Source of the DNA: Volvox africanus
Lineage: Eukaryota > Chlorophyta > Chlorophyceae > Chlamydomonadales > Volvocaceae
Direction of reading: 5' to 3'
Length of the DNA: 64,000 nt
Assembly (NCBI GenBank): GCA_030268105.1
Contig: BSDZ01000086.1
Coordinates: 4,604,501-4,668,500, forward strand
Notes under the pieces: generated by a model
Seen by the model: the letters and a program-made list of their open reading frames with translations, nothing else
What the model was told of the DNA's origin: nothing
The model's database searches: none
Translations under genes and position numbers: made by a program
Shown here: positions 25,028 to 36,018 of the stretch, piece after piece
Layout: the number at the start of each line of letters is the position of its first letter
Numbering within the stretch: position 1 is the first letter of the stretch

Positions 25028-28000
25028 GGGCTTGCCCGGGTTCCTGCGGAGGGGGCACCACCTGGGATTTCTGAACTAACGCGTGGTCGGTGGTCATCCT
25101 TACGGCCAGCCGTTAAGGCATTGTTGCCTTGTGTACTTGGACACATCGAGCGAGTCATTGCGCGACGCATCACGCTTGACGGACGCACGGGACTTCTCTG
25201 CTTCGATCCGTTGTGTAATGTGTTTACACCTCGCCGTCCCCTGTCGTCTATCGATCTGTCCAACCACGTGGTTTTGTTCATCCCCTCGTCTCTGCGTGAG
25301 ATGTCGGAACAGTTGGCCATGTACAGGAGGTGTAGGCGTCAATATCCAGACACTGCCGCATGTGTTTTACTCCCCGCTTTCTGTCGGCGCAAGGCAGAGG
25401 CATCGTTAAGGGGTATGCGGCATGTCCACCGGTTCAAGCCGGGCACCGTTTTGTTTAATGGTGTGGATCGGGAGGGTACGTTGGCTCCGTGGCCACACCT
25501 ATCCTACTCGGTTGACGTTTGGTACGAAGCTCCTGATGGGGGTGCCGTTGGTTACGGACCCGCCTTAAGTGCACTGACGTTGTCTGCTGGGCAGTCGCTC
25601 GTAGATAACCGTGTCCCTGTGGTTCAGATCGGTTTGAATGGCCGTACTCTGAAGGCACTTGTTGACACCGGTGCCAGCGACGACTTCATCTCTGTCGCAG
25701 AGGTGAATGCGCTGGGGTTGTCCCCAGAGTCGTCTGATTGTCCACAGGTTACCCTTGCTGACGGGGGTAAGCATCCCATCGTGGGCAGGATTACCCTTAG
25801 CCTATCGTTAGGCCCTTTGCGTGTTGTGACCCGGCCGTACGTGCTGCAGGGCTTAGCAGAGACTGCACCGTACATAATGGGGTCGTCGACATTACGACAG
25901 TACCGCGCGCGCATCGACATGGAGACCGCAACCCTGCATATGTGCAAGGGTACTCTGTCGATTAAGGTACCTTTCCTGTCGTTCGAACATGTCACACCAA
26001 AGGAGGGCGAAACTGAGGCGGTGCCTATGGTTAATTTCGCTGTGACCGCAATGGCCGCGCGAATCGAACCAGAGCTAGTCGGGCGTAAGGAGGCCGTCCG
26101 TTTGTTACGGAAGGGTGCCCACGGACTGCTTTTAAGGCCGCGGGTGAGCTGTTGTGTCACCACCGCGCAGATTTCTGCGGATCCTGAGGTTGAGGCCCTA
26201 CTGTCGCAGTATGAGGACGTCTTTAAAGATATCCCTGGCCTACCACCTATGCGTCCTGTTGATCACACAATCCCTCTCATGCCTGGAGCGCAGCCTACAG
26301 CCCGGCCAATGTACAGGTTGAGTCCATTGGAGCTGGATGAGGTGAAGCGCCAGGTGACGGATTTGCTCGCAAAGGGTATGATACGCCCCAGCACATCCCC
26401 GTATTCTGCACCGATTTTGTTTGTCGGTAAGAAGGATGGGACCTTGCGCATGTGCATCGATTACCGGGGGTTAAATGCAAATACGGTGAAAAATCGCTAC
26501 CCTTTGCCTCGCGTCGACGACCTGTTGGATAAGCTGAAGGGCTCGGCTTATTTTTCCTCAATTGACTTACAACAGGGCTACAATCAGATTCGCATCGCTG
26601 CCTCTGATATCCCGAAAACCGCTTTTCGGACGCCCTTCGGTCACTTTGAGTATACGGTCCTATCGTTTGGTTTGACTAATGCCCCTGCGACGTTTCAGGC
26701 GGTTATGGACCGAATGTTTAGGCCGTTTATCGACAGGTTCGTTGTTTGCTACCTGGATGACATCTTGGTATACTCTAAAACGCGCGAGGAGCACTTGGAG
26801 CATCTTCGGCTCGTGCTCGACGTTATGAGGCGGGAGCAATTGTTTGCTAAACGCGCCAAATGCTTTTGGGCGCAGCCTCAGGTGGAATATTTGGGCCACA
26901 TCGTGTCGGCCACCGGTGTGAAGATGGACCCGCGGAAGGTCGCCGTGGTTCGCGATTGGCCCGCGCCTCAGAACCTCACGGAGCGTAAGTTCCTTGGCTT
27001 GACCAATTATTTCCGAAAGTTCATTGAAAAATATTCCATCATTGCGGCCCCGCTTACTAACTTAACTCGCAAAGGCGTTTTCGTTTCGCTCGAGTCGTGG
27101 ACGTCGCAATGCCAGCGGGCATTCGAAGAGCTCAAACGAATCGTTGCCGAAGATGTCACCCTTGCATTCCCTGATTACTCGTTGCCATTTCGTGTTGAGG
27201 TAGTGTCTGATGCCTCAATGTTTGGAAGCGGCGCTGTATTGTTACAGGAAGGGCGACCAATCGCCTTCACGAGTAAGAAATTTTCTGGTGCGGAGATTCG
27301 CTACACCACCGGGGAACAGGAGCTTCTGGCCGTGCTGCATGCTTTAAAGGAATGGCGCTGTTACCTCGAGGGACGCCCGTTTACTTTAAAGACTGACCAT
27401 AAGCCCCTAACGTTTTTGCAAAGCGTTCCGACGTTGAACCGCCGTCAAGCTAGGTGGATGGAATATCTAGCTAGGTTCAACTGCACCTGGGAGTATGTTT
27501 CTGGTAAATTGAATATTGCCGATGCTCTCAGTCGACATCCGTCGCTACACGCTGCAATTTTGGCAGCGCCCGTCGTGCGGCCGCGTAGCGAGGAGGTTCC
27601 GATCGCGACAGACCTCGCGGAGCGGTTGAAGGTTGCCTACAGCGCAGACGCCTGGTTCGCGGACCCGGCTAATGTAGAAAACCTTCGCAAGCAGAATGGC
27701 CTTTGGCTACGGACGGAGGGTGCAGCTACGCAAATCGTCGTTCCGAACGACGACGCGCTACGCTACGACATCCTTGCGCGGTTCCACGAGGACCCGTTAG
27801 CAGGACACCCTGGTAGCAAGCGATTGATCGACTTGGTGCAACGTTCCTTTTGGTGGCCTCGTTTGGCTAAGGATGCGGCGAACTTCGTACAGACATGCAG
27901 TCTGTGCCAGCGCAATAAGGCTTTGTCCGGTAAGGGCCATGGGTTGTTGCAACCATTGCCTGTCCCGGATGCGCCTTGGGAAAGTGTTTCCATGGACTTC

Positions 28001-29086
28001 GTAGTCGCGCTGCCCAAAACTGAGGGGGGATACGATGCGGTGTTCGTAATGGTCGATCGTCTGACTAAGATGGTTCACCTAGCACCATGCACATCATCCT
28101 GCACGGCTGAGCAAACCGCACGTTTGTTTTTCGATAATGTGGTTCGGTTACACGGGATTCCCAAAAATGTGATCTCGGACCGCGGTGGACAGTTCACGTC
28201 TAAGTTTTGGGAAGCGCTCTGCAAACTAGTTGGCATGCGCGTCAACCTGAGCACGGCGTATCACCCGCAGACTGATGGTCAAACCGAACGCACAAACCGC
28301 ACGTTGGGTGATATGTTGCGCAATTATGCTGGTCGCACACCACTTGTTTGGGATACATATTTGACTGCGGCAGAATTCGCGCTTAACAACGCTGTTAACC
28401 GCTCTACAGGCAAAAGTCCGTTCTTTCTTAACTACGGGTTTCATCCCGCGCTACCCGTGTGGCGTGAGTTGGAAGTGAACGTGCCTGCTGCTAAACTTTT
28501 TGCCAAGTCTTTTATGTCCCGAATCACAGACGCGAAGTCGTGTTTGGACGCGGCGCAGCAACGAACGACGGAATACTATAACAAATCCAAGCAGGATGTG
28601 ACGTTTTCGGAGGGGCAACTCGTGTTGCTAAGCACCAAGAACTTGCGTTCCTTGGCCGACGGATCCCGAAAACTCTTACCCCGCTGGATTGGTCCGTATC
28701 CTGTCGTGCGCATGGTTGGGAATGTGGCTGTGGAGCTTGCATTGCCCGCTGATATGCCCATTCACCCCACGTTTCACGTATCGCTTGTTTGTCCGTATCG
28801 TGGTACGGAACCCGTCCCTGAGCCTGCAAACGCCCCCACAGCGATCGAACCAGTTCCCGAGACCTGGATCGCTGGTAAACAGAAGTTTTACGATGTGGAG
28901 CGGGTGTTAGATTATCGCGCGCGTCGTGTGGGCCGACACCGACGTAAGCGAACAGTACACGATTATTTGGTTAAGTGGACAGGGTATACCGACGAGCACA
29001 ACTCATGGGAACCGGCACGCAACTTCTCACAGGACATGAAACCCCTGCTCGAAGAAGCCCGCAAACGTGCCACGCAAGCCCAATGA
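25028..29086 (+). CDS. pol: Pol polyprotein (PR-RT-RNase H-IN-chromodomain)
   Basis: The frame is open from the codon after UAG to TGA 29084-29086. Residues below are counted from TTG 25121, the first start-like codon. The aspartic protease has D182-T-G-A. The reverse transcriptase has catalytic D482 and the YLDD motif with D546-D547. RNase H has D697 and D759. Integrase starts with an H889/H896...C926/C929 zinc finger, followed by catalytic D959, D1020 and E1056 (D-35-E). A GPY/F motif (RWIGPY) follows, and a C-terminal chromodomain begins near 1257 with aromatic residues Y1257, W1286 and W1296 expected to bind a methyl-lysine histone tail and steer integration to heterochromatin. All catalytic residues are present. 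The 31 codons before 25121 lack ATG, consistent with readthrough from gag. Insertion into satellite DNA fits a chromodomain-targeted element, though that link is inference. Confidence 0.93.
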   Translation, partial: GLARVPAEGAPPGISELTRGRWSSLRPAVKALLPCVLGHIERVIARRITLDGRTGLLCFDPLCNVFTPRRPLSSIDLSNHVVLFIPSSLREMSEQLAMYRRCRRQYPDTAACVLLPAFCRRKAEASLRGMRHVHRFKPGTVLFNGVDREGTLAPWPHLSYSVDVWYEAPDGGAVGYGPALSALTLSAGQSLVDNRVPVVQIGLNGRTLKALVDTGASDDFISVAEVNALGLSPESSDCPQVTLADGGKHPIVGRITLSLSLGPLRVVTRPYVLQGLAETAPYIMGSSTLRQYRARIDMETATLHMCKGTLSIKVPFLSFEHVTPKEGETEAVPMVNFAVTAMAARIEPELVGRKEAVRLLRKGAHGLLLRPRVSCCVTTAQISADPEVEALLSQYEDVFKDIPGLPPMRPVDHTIPLMPGAQPTARPMYRLSPLELDEVKRQVTDLLAKGMIRPSTSPYSAPILFVGKKDGTLRMCIDYRGLNANTVKNRYPLPRVDDLLDKLKGSAYFSSIDLQQGYNQIRIAASDIPKTAFRTPFGHFEYTVLSFGLTNAPATFQAVMDRMFRPFIDRFVVCYLDDILVYSKTREEHLEHLRLVLDVMRREQLFAKRAKCFWAQPQVEYLGHIVSATGVKMDPRKVAVVRDWPAPQNLTERKFLGLTNYFRKFIEKYSIIAAPLTNLTRKGVFVSLESWTSQCQRAFEELKRIVAEDVTLAFPDYSLPFRVEVVSDASMFGSGAVLLQEGRPIAFTSKKFSGAEIRYTTGEQELLAVLHALKEWRCYLEGRPFTLKTDHKPLTFLQSVPTLNRRQARWMEYLARFNCTWEYVSGKLNIADALSRHPSLHAAILAAPVVRPRSEEVPIATDLAERLKVAYSADAWFADPANVENLRKQNGLWLRTEGAATQIVVPNDDALRYDILARFHEDPLAGHPGSKRLIDLVQRSFWWPRLAKDAANFVQTCSLCQRNKALSGKGHGLLQPLPVPDAPWESVSMDFVVALPKTEGGYDAVFVMVDRLTKMVHLAPCTSSCTAEQTARLFFDNVVRLHGIPKNVISDRGGQFTSKFWEALCKLVGMRVNLSTAYHPQTDGQTERTNRTLGDMLRNYAGRTPLVWDTYLTAAEFALNNAVNRSTGKSPFFLNYGFHPALPVWRELEVNVPAAKLFAKSFMSRITDAKSCLDAAQQRTTEYYNKSKQDVTFSEGQLVLLSTKNLRSLADGSRKLLPRWIGPYPVVRMVGNVAVELALPADMPIHPTFHVSLVCPYRGTEPVPEPANAPTAIEPVPETWIAGKQKFYDVERVLDYRARRVGRHRRKRTVHDYLVKWTGYTDEHNSWEPARNFSQDMKPLLEEARKRATQAQ

Positions 29087-29130
29087 CCCCTACAGTCGAT
29101 GCTGTATGATGCAGCGAGGACGCTGCATAC

Positions 29131-29140
29131 GGGAGGGGGG
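29131..29140 (+). promoter_or_regulatory. Polypurine tract (PPT)
   Basis: GGGAGGGGGG, followed by ATAAT and then the 3' LTR. It is the expected plus-strand primer for reverse transcription. The 5-nt gap to the LTR is slightly unusual. Confidence 0.75.
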
Positions 29141-29145
29141 ATAAT

Positions 29146-29970
29146 TGTTGTGCTACGGTTCATTTCCCGTCGACGCGTAGGTCGACGCGATCCTATGAGT
29201 CGAAGTGCTTTTGTGATGAACGCATTACATATGAATGAATCTGCATGATATAAATGTATTCGCATACATTTATATATGCATCTGGCATGTTGTCATTATC
29301 CATCGCGACATCGCATCATGGCAAATCCGCCTAGCATGCATGAATAACCGAAGCATTGAAGTGCGCATTATGCTCGTGCTACAAAACGATAAGTAATATT
29401 ATCTGATATAATATTACTTCATTTAAGCACACGTTGAGAGCGCCGCACTCGTCGTGATACATGCCCTGCAACCGGATATCGTTATCCGGACCCTTGCATC
29501 ATGCGAATGCCGGAAAGGCTTATACGTTGTTATACGTAGACATCGCCTAGACGCAGTAGGGTTGTCACATCTAGGATCGGCCTCCTAATGTGAATCGTAC
29601 GGCACTGCGATGCTGCGAGTATAACAGATGCGAGGACGGCTAAGCTAGACAAGACATTCGATACCGGAGAACACTTGTGTGTTCTACATTACTATTACTA
29701 TACGATATTCTACTTAGCCCGAGCTAAAGCCTGAACATCGCTAATCACCGCCGCGTGATGATTGCTTGCTTCCGGCGCTGACGGCGATTTCGTCCATTGC
29801 ATCATTCCGACCTGTAAGACCGTAAGTTATATCTCTCTTCGTCTTGAAGTCTTCCGCTGTCTCTGTTTGCTCTCGCTTGCCTTGCTGTACTTCCAAGTGC
29901 TCGCGCATCGGTGTCGATAGTCTCCAGACGTGCAGATACTCATGAGCAAACGCGAACGAGAGGTACAACA
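29146..29970 (+). mobile_element. 3' LTR of the chromovirus
   Basis: 825 bp, identical to the 5' LTR except at 29455, 29740 and 29893. It is followed directly by CCTGCACCATG, a point in the interior of the array-2 unit, with no copy of the sequence that precedes the 5' LTR. Confidence 0.95.
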
Positions 29971-30202
29971 CCTGCACCATGTCCGTGAACATTTGTAAGG
30001 AATTTTCCTAACTTGCGCCAAATAGATCGGCAGCGCTTCGTCTTGTTTCATTTTCAACGCATATATCTCTGCAATAAGTTGTGAATTTCATGCATCACTA
30101 TTGGCGGCAAAAAAAGCTCCGATCCTGTCCCAGCCTCCTTTTGCATTCACCGCAGCCAGGTGATAGTCCTGAACGTTTTCGAGCATTATGGTCTTGACTT
30201 TG

Positions 30203-30332
30203 TGTAAAAGCCAGCAAAGCCCCTCAATGGGCCGTATTACTTGCTCTGTCATTCATTCGTATATGAGTGTTGCTCTTACTCGTGCGCTCGGGAATCATTC
30301 GTTCGTATATGAGTGCTCTTCACATTCCAACA
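30203..30332 (-). mobile_element. LTR remnant with internal duplication (one per array-2 unit)
   Basis: Starts TGTAAAAGCCAGCAAAG and ends CACATTCCAACA on the plus strand, matching the small LTR family of array 1 and the TRIM at 52145. It is 130 bp instead of about 90 because the TCATTCGTATATGAGTG segment is present twice, the second time as TCGTTCGTATATGAGTG. The 5-bp flanks (CTTTG, CCAAT) do not match. It recurs 232 bp into each unit. In the third unit a later TRIM is inserted inside it. Confidence 0.7.
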
Positions 30333-30561
30333 CCAATAGTCAAAAATTTGTATTACAAAAAGTGGAAATGATAAAAAATAAATTAGAATATGATACAAAA
30401 ATGCAATGAAACAAACAAGAGTGGCAAAATGTTCAAAGGCTTATTCAGCCGGCAGCATTATGATTTATGTACTGACGAAAATTTAAACATTCATCTAAAC
30501 AGCAATAATCATCGGCCAGATTGAAATCGTGTTATCACAAAAGAGTGCCCACATTTAAAAC

Positions 30562-30863
30562 AAGCAACTCAAATACATTGCAATGAGTAAAACACACAAA
30601 AGAGTCAATATGCTAAACAACAACTTCAAAACTTTGAAAAGCAGGGTAAATGATGAGAAGCAGTTTCACCATTACGATTTCTGTTTAGACGTTTAGACTT
30701 AAATTGTCATGTGAAGAAATAGTCAATGGCCATATGAAACTCCTTTAAATTGAGTATAAGCAACTGAAATGCAATGCAATAAGAGAAATACACAAAAGAG
30801 AAGAACTTTAAAACGATGAAAAACTAAAAGGGTTATTGATAAAGCAATTGCACAAGCAGTTTT
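30562..30863. repeat. Diverged internal duplication in the AT-rich part of the array-2 unit
   Basis: Two segments of roughly 105 bp (30562-30666 and 30758-30863) share AAGCAACT(C/G)AAAT, GCAATGAGT/GCAATAAGA, ACACAAAAGAG and AAGCAGTTT(C/T)AC landmarks about 196 bp apart. They lack a coding frame. The 550-bp AT-rich stretch is unlike the rest of the unit in composition and its origin is not recognised. Confidence 0.5.
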
Positions 30864-30879
30864 ACATTTCACAGCTGGC

Positions 30880-31122
30880 TCACAGCAAGCCGGGGTGACA
30901 ATGGGCGTTACCACACTTAGCAGACGTGGATGCCTTACTCGACTTCACGTTGATCCCCTTCAATCCATCCTTAATCAATTCCTTCAAGCTTCCTACTTCG
31001 ACCCTTCCATATCTCCTGTTCCATTCCTCCTTCGTTTGTTGTGTGTGCCCTGTTTGAGTCACACCCACAAACCCTCTTCTCATGTAATCTTGCAAGGCAA
31101 TTTCGCATCCCTGCTTGCACAT
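30880..31122 (-). pseudogene. Copia pre-integrase fragment, frameshifted from the protease part (first unit)
   Basis: An 80-codon frame contains WNRRYGRVEVGSLKELIKDG and GINVKSS, which reads like the pre-integrase domain of Copia polyproteins (family pattern W-H-R-R-x-G-H ... SL..L...G). Two histidines expected in that pattern are replaced (WN, GR). It lies downstream, on the minus strand, of the gag-protease frame but in another frame, with stops between. A 1-bp deletion (GTTACCACAC instead of GTTACCCACAC near 30911) lengthens this frame in the first and twelfth units. The other units end it at KCG. It is a relic with no likely product. Confidence 0.6.
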
Positions 31123-31299
31123 GCCGTCCTCTCAGTGCTCTGATGGCTTGCATGGTTCATGCCTGTTTCTGGGCACCATAATTGTCCTGTTTGTGCCGGG
31201 CGAATGCAGTACTCGGGTCTTGGGGTCAATGCCTGATACCACCCCCTGCCGGACTGCTTTCTGTGAACCGCCTTGCCTAGCTTGTCCAACATTTTGATG

Positions 31300-32142
31300 C
31301 TATAATGATTTTGCTTCATCCACTGGCCTGGCGTGAGCCATGCCGACAAATCCGCACTCTTGCTTGATGGCGGATACCACTTCGCATTCCAACTTGTACA
31401 AATATCCCTTCCGGCACCCCGACAGCACCACTCTGTCACATATGCACACGTACACCAATTGGTCCCCAAAACTAATTTTTCCTCCATTTTCGCCCAATGA
31501 TGCAACGGATATCACCTTTACATAGCTGCTCGGTACCACGTAAACATTGTTAATTGTGACTGTGGCGTTCGGACGGCAAGACGGTGCCAATTTTAACGTG
31601 CCAATGGCTGTGGGTCGCATGACTCCTCCGTTCATGCTCATAATGTCAAACTTATCTCTCTCGTTGATTTTGACCACGTCTGTTAGATCCCGTTCATCAT
31701 AAGTGATGTGGTGAGCTGCTCCTGAGTCCATGCACCATCCTTGCACCTTGCTGTGCTGTGACCCCACAAATGCATAGTTATCTGGGTGATCCATCCTGCG
31801 GCCTCCTGCATCACCACGTCGCCCTTGATTCCTTTCTTGTTCTGTCATTGGTCGACTTTTTGCAGTGTGATATTCGCTGTTACTTTGCATTTGCCTTCCC
31901 GCTGACCTTGGTGGCATGCTGCTGCTTGCAATGTTGCGTCTGTCACCTGTCCATTCATCTTCACGACGATGGTATTGCGACTGCTGTGAATTGAATTTGG
32001 ATCTCTCTTGAAACTCCGGCGGTGACCACGTTAAGGATGTGTCCGGCCATATTGGCCAACACAACGAGCCCCTTTGTGGGTCACGCCCGAATATTTTGCC
32101 TTTCCAACCTGGAAATCGGCTACCGCCGAATCGCCTGTGCAC
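31300..32142 (-). pseudogene. Copia gag-protease fragment (unit 1)
   Basis: A 280-codon minus-strand frame. Residues 136-147 (WCMDSGAAHHIT) are the hallmark Copia aspartic protease site with D139-S-G-A142, and NNVYVVPSSYVKVISVASL (198-216) matches the following conserved strand. The N-terminal 110 residues are Arg/Gln/Ser-rich and gag-like. An overlapping frame upstream holds a C-V-G-Q...H remnant that could be a damaged zinc knuckle. Reverse transcriptase, RNase H and most of integrase are absent, so the element cannot be autonomous. The frame stays open in all twelve units, but the units are so similar that this is not evidence of selection. Confidence 0.75.
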
Positions 32143-32289
32143 CCATTCACGCCTATATCCTCCACCACAATTGCTCTGTCAATTGCTCCACGCACCGCCT
32201 CGTCCTGTGCCCACAAACGCGACTGACTCGCTTTTCGGGTTTCCTACATCCATCCGCCTTTCGAACGCCAGCAATTGGGCGCTCACTCT

Positions 32290-32576
32290 TGTCTAAGTCA
32301 GCAAAGCGGCCGGCCCCTCACTGGAACGTATTACTTGCTCTGACAGTCTTTTATATGCGAGATTCGCTCACATTCCAACACCCCCCGTGAGTGACACTCC
32401 GTCGATTCTCACGATCTACCCCTTACTGCCTCGTCCCTGCAACCCTGCCCTGGTCCACAGCCGCGTACTTGCGCTCGGGGCACATAACCTGTGAAAAGTC
32501 AGCAAAGCGCCCCTCCCTGGGCCGTATAACTAGCTCTGACATTCATTCGTATATTAGTGTTGCTCACATTCCAACA
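32290..32576 (-). mobile_element. Old TRIM of the array LTR family (one per array-2 unit)
   Basis: Read on the minus strand: LTR 32576-32490 (87 bp, TGTTGG...CACA), primer-binding-like GGTTATGTGCCCC, about 109 bp internal, a G run, then LTR 32380-32290 (91 bp, TGTTGG...TAGACA). The LTRs differ from each other at many sites, so the insertion is old. Flanks ACTCT and ACGCT may be a decayed duplication. Its internal domain aligns with the TRIM at 52145-52466 but lacks a 34-bp segment bounded by GGCTG repeats. Further copies: 34995-35281, 38104-38390, 40844-41130, 43549-43835, 46254-46540, 48959-49245, 51664-51950, 54696-54982, 57401-57687, 60106-60392, 62810-63096. Confidence 0.75.
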
Positions 32577-34004
32577 ACGCTTAACCTGATACTTTCAGAG
32601 TTGTAACTATCATTCCAAACCTATTTGTATGTCCTACCAGCAGGTTATCTCCCTCTCAGTTACTGGCTGACCTGCCTGCACCATGTCCGTGAACATTTGT
32701 AAGGAATTTTCCTAACTTGCGCCAAATAGATCGGCAGCGCTTCGTCTTGTTTCATTTTCAACGCATATATCTCTGCAATAAGTTGTGAATTTCATTTATC
32801 ACTATTGGCGGCAAAAAAAGCTCCGATCCTGTCCCAGCCTCCTTTTGCATTCACCGCAGCCAGGTGATAGTCCTGAACGTTTTCGAGCATTATGGTCTTG
32901 ACTTTGTGTAAAAGCCAGCAAAGCCCCTCAATGGGCCGTATTACTTGCTCTGTCATTCATTCGTATATGAGTGTTGCTCTTACTCGTGCGCTCGGGAATC
33001 ATTCGTTCGTATATGAGTGCTCTTCACATTCCAACACCAATAGTCAAAAATTTGTATTACAAAAAGTGGAAATGATAAAAAATAAATTAGAATATGATAC
33101 AAAAATGCAATGAAACAAACAAGAGTGGCAAAATGTTCAAAGGCTTATTCAGCCGGCAGCATTATGATTTATGTACTGACGAAAATTTAAACATTCATCT
33201 AAAGAGCAATAATCATCGGCCAGATTGAAATCGTGTTATCACAAAAGAGTGCCCACATTTAAAACAAGCAACTCAAAGACATTGCAATGAGTAAAACACA
33301 CAAAAGAGTCAATATGCTAAACAACAACTTCAAAACTTTGAAAAGCAGGGTAAATGATGAGAAGCAGTTTCACCATTACGATTTCTGTTTAGACGTTTAG
33401 ACTTAAATTGTCATGTGAAGAAATAGTCAATGGCCATATGAAACTCCTTTAAATTGAGTATAAGCAACTGAAATGCAATGCAATAAGAGAAATACACAAA
33501 AGAGAAGAACTTTAAAACGATGAAAAACTAAAAGGGTTATTGATAAAGCAATTGCACAAGCAGTTTTACATTTCACAGCTGGCTCACAGCAAGCCGGGGT
33601 GACAATGGGCGTTACCCACACTTAGCAGACGTGGATGCCTTACTCGACTTCACGTTGATCCCCTTCAATCCATCCTTAATCAATTCCTTCAAGCTTCCTA
33701 CTTCGACCCTTCCATATCTCCTGTTCCATTCCTCCTTCGTTTGTTGTGTGTGCCCTGTTTGAGTCACACCCACAAACCCTCTTCTCATGTAATCTTGCAA
33801 GGCAATTTCGCATCCCTGCTTGCACATGCCGTCCTCTCAGTGCTCTGATGGCTTGCATGGTTCATGCCTGTTTCTGGGCACCATAATTGTCCTGTTTGTG
33901 CCGGGCGAATGCAGTACTCGGGTCTTGGGGTCAATGCCTGATACCACCCCCTGCCGGACTGCTTTCTGTGAACCGCCTTGCCTAGCTTGTCCAACATTTT
34001 GATG

Positions 34005-34847
34005 CTATAATGATTTTGCTTCATCCACTGGCCTGGCGTGAGCCATGCCGACAAATCCGCACTCTTGCTTGATGGCGGATACCACTTCGCATTCCAACTT
34101 GTACAAATATCCCTTCCGGCACCCCGACAGCACCACTCTGTCACATATGCACACGTACACCAATTGGTCCCCAAAACTAATTTTTCCTCCATTTTCGCCC
34201 AATGATGCAACGGATATCACCTTTACATAGCTGCTCGGTACCACGTAAACATTGTTAATTGTGACTGTGGCGTTCGGACGGCAAGACGGTGCCAATTTTA
34301 ACGTGCCAATGGCTGTGGGTCGCATGACTCCTCCGTTCATGCTCATAATGTCAAACTTATCTCTCTCGTTGATTTTGACCACGTCTGTTAGATCCCGTTC
34401 ATCATAAGTGATGTGGTGAGCTGCTCCTGAGTCCATGCACCATCCTTGCACCTTGCTGTGCTGTGACCCCACAAATGCATAGTTATCTGGGTGATCCATC
34501 CTGCGGCCTCCTGCATCACCACGTCGCCCTTGATTCCTTTCTTGTTCTGTCATTGGTCGACTTTTTGCAGTGTGATATTCGCTGTTACTTTGCATTTGCC
34601 TTCCCGCTGACCTTGGTGGCATGCTGCTGCTTGCAATGTTGCGTCTGTCACCTGTCCATTCATCTTCACGACGATGGTATTGCGACTGCTGTGAATTGAA
34701 TTTGGATCTCTCTTGAAACTCCGGCGGTGACCACGTTAAGGATGTGTCCGGCCATATTGGCCAACACAACGAGCCCCTTTGTGGGTCACGCCCGAATATT
34801 TTGCCTTTCCAACCTGGAAATCGGCTACCGCCGAATCGCCTGTGCAC
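34005..34847 (-). pseudogene. Copia gag-protease fragment (unit 2)
   Basis: Same 280-residue translation as unit 1. Confidence 0.75.
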
Positions 34848-35619
34848 CCATTCACGCCTATATCCTCCACCACAATTGCTCTGTCAATTGCTCCACGCAC
34901 CGCCTCGTCCTGTGCCCACAAACGCGACTGACTCGCTTTTCGGGTTTCCTACATCCATCCGCCTTTCGAACGCCAGCAATTGGGCGCTCACTCTTGTCTA
35001 AGTCAGCAAAGCGGCCGGCCCCTCACTGGAACGTATTACTTGCTCTGACAGTCTTTTATATACGAGATTCGCTCACATTCCAACACCCCCCGTGAGTGAC
35101 ACTCCGTCGATTCTCACGATCTACCCCTTACTGCCTCGTCCCTGCAACCCTGCCCTGGTCCACAGCCGCGTACTTGCGCTCGGGGCACATAACCTGTGAA
35201 AAGTCAGCAAAGCGCCCCTCCCTGGGCCGTATAACTAGCTCTGACATTCATTCGTATATTAGTGTTGCTCACATTCCAACAACGCTTAACCTGATACTTT
35301 CAGAGTTGTAACTATCATTCCAAACCTATTTGTATGTCCTACCAGCAGGTTATCTCCCTCTCAGTTACTGGCTGACCTGCCTGCACCATGTCCGTGAACA
35401 TTTGTAAGGAATTTTCCTAACTTGCGCCAAATAGATCGGCAGCGCTTCGTCTTGTTTCATTTTCAACGCATATATCTCTGCAATAAGTTGTGAATTTCAT
35501 TTATCACTATTGGCGGCAAAAAAAGCTCCGATCCTGTCCCAGCCTCCTTTTGCATTCACCGCAGCAAGGTGATAGTCCTGAACGTTTTCGAGCATTATGG
35601 TCTTGACTTTGTGTAAAAG

Positions 35620-35723
35620 TGTTGTATCTCTGTTGTGTCGGCCAACAAAGGCCCGATCGGAAGGATGACCATCTAAGGTCCAGGATCCTTTGACACTGCC
35701 CGTAGATACCCCAGGATACTACA
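35620..35723 (-). repeat. TRIM-2 LTR (3' in element orientation)
   Basis: 104 bp, TGTTGTATC...GATACTACA on the plus strand. The ends are an imperfect inverted repeat. Confidence 0.9.
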
Positions 35724-35881
35724 AGTATTCCCCCTCAGATAGGGTGCGTCCTCGCATCCTACAGTCTAAGGGCCAGCCCTCACCCTAGTCTGTAGTCAGA
35801 CGATTCGATCCCTCACGGCCTGGTGACGGTTTCCCAAGCCATCTACCAGTCAGAACCGCCCTCACCATCCCGTAGGTGGGG

Positions 35882-35892
35882 GGATTCGAACC
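35882..35892 (-). other. tRNA T-arm/B-box-like motif in TRIM-2
   Basis: GGTTCGAATCC on the minus strand, shortly downstream of the TRIM-2 PBS. Same motif and similar placement as in TRIM-1, although the two elements are otherwise unrelated. Confidence 0.45.
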
Positions 35893-35914
35893 CGGACAAC
35901 CTGCTCGATACCAA

Positions 35915-36018
35915 TGTTGTATCTCTGTTGTGTCGGCCAACAAAGGCCCGATCGGAAGGATGACCATCTAAGGTCCAGGATCCTTTGACACTGCCCGTAG
36001 ATACCCCAGGATACTACA
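35915..36018 (-). repeat. TRIM-2 LTR (5' in element orientation)
   Basis: Second 104-bp copy with no differences seen, which indicates recent insertion. Confidence 0.9.

Larger units (their letters stand above)
22501..29970 (+). mobile_element. Complete Ty3/gypsy chromovirus at the junction of two satellite arrays
   Basis: A 7470-bp LTR retrotransposon with both LTRs, a primer-binding site, gag, pol and a polypurine tract in the expected order. The integrase, C-terminal GPY/F motif and chromodomain place it in the chromovirus lineage (Metaviridae, Ty3/gypsy). The LTRs differ at only 3 of 825 positions and the long frames are open except for one UAG between gag and pol, so it is young and may still be competent. 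The 5 bp on its left (TGTTG, inside LTR-A of array 1) and on its right (CCTGC, inside the array-2 unit) do not match, so no target-site duplication is present. Confidence 0.95.
35620..36018 (-). mobile_element. TRIM-2: 399-bp terminal-repeat retrotransposon in miniature
   Basis: Two identical 104-bp direct repeats (35620-35723 and 35915-36018) flank a 191-bp internal domain, with AAAAG duplicated at 35615-35619 and 36019-36023. On the minus strand, TTGGTATCGAGCAGGTT follows the first LTR at once (PBS), and GAGGGGGAA lies near the other LTR (PPT). There is no coding capacity. It was inserted inside the LTR remnant of array-2 unit 3 and is absent from the other units, so it arrived after the array was amplified. 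Its LTR is unrelated to the array LTR family. It shares PBS start and LTR end (TACAACA) with the chromovirus. Confidence 0.9.

Noticed and set aside
31296..31320. Readthrough of the TAG that ends the Copia gag-protease frame, as for the chromovirus UAG
   Set aside because: The recognisable pre-integrase part lies further on in another frame with more stops between, so this fragment is simply decayed.
35870..35915. A tRNA gene suggested by GATTCGAACCCGGACAACC...CTCGATACCA
   Set aside because: Only T-arm and acceptor-like pieces are present, with no D or anticodon arm. It lies inside TRIM-2 at the expected primer-binding position.
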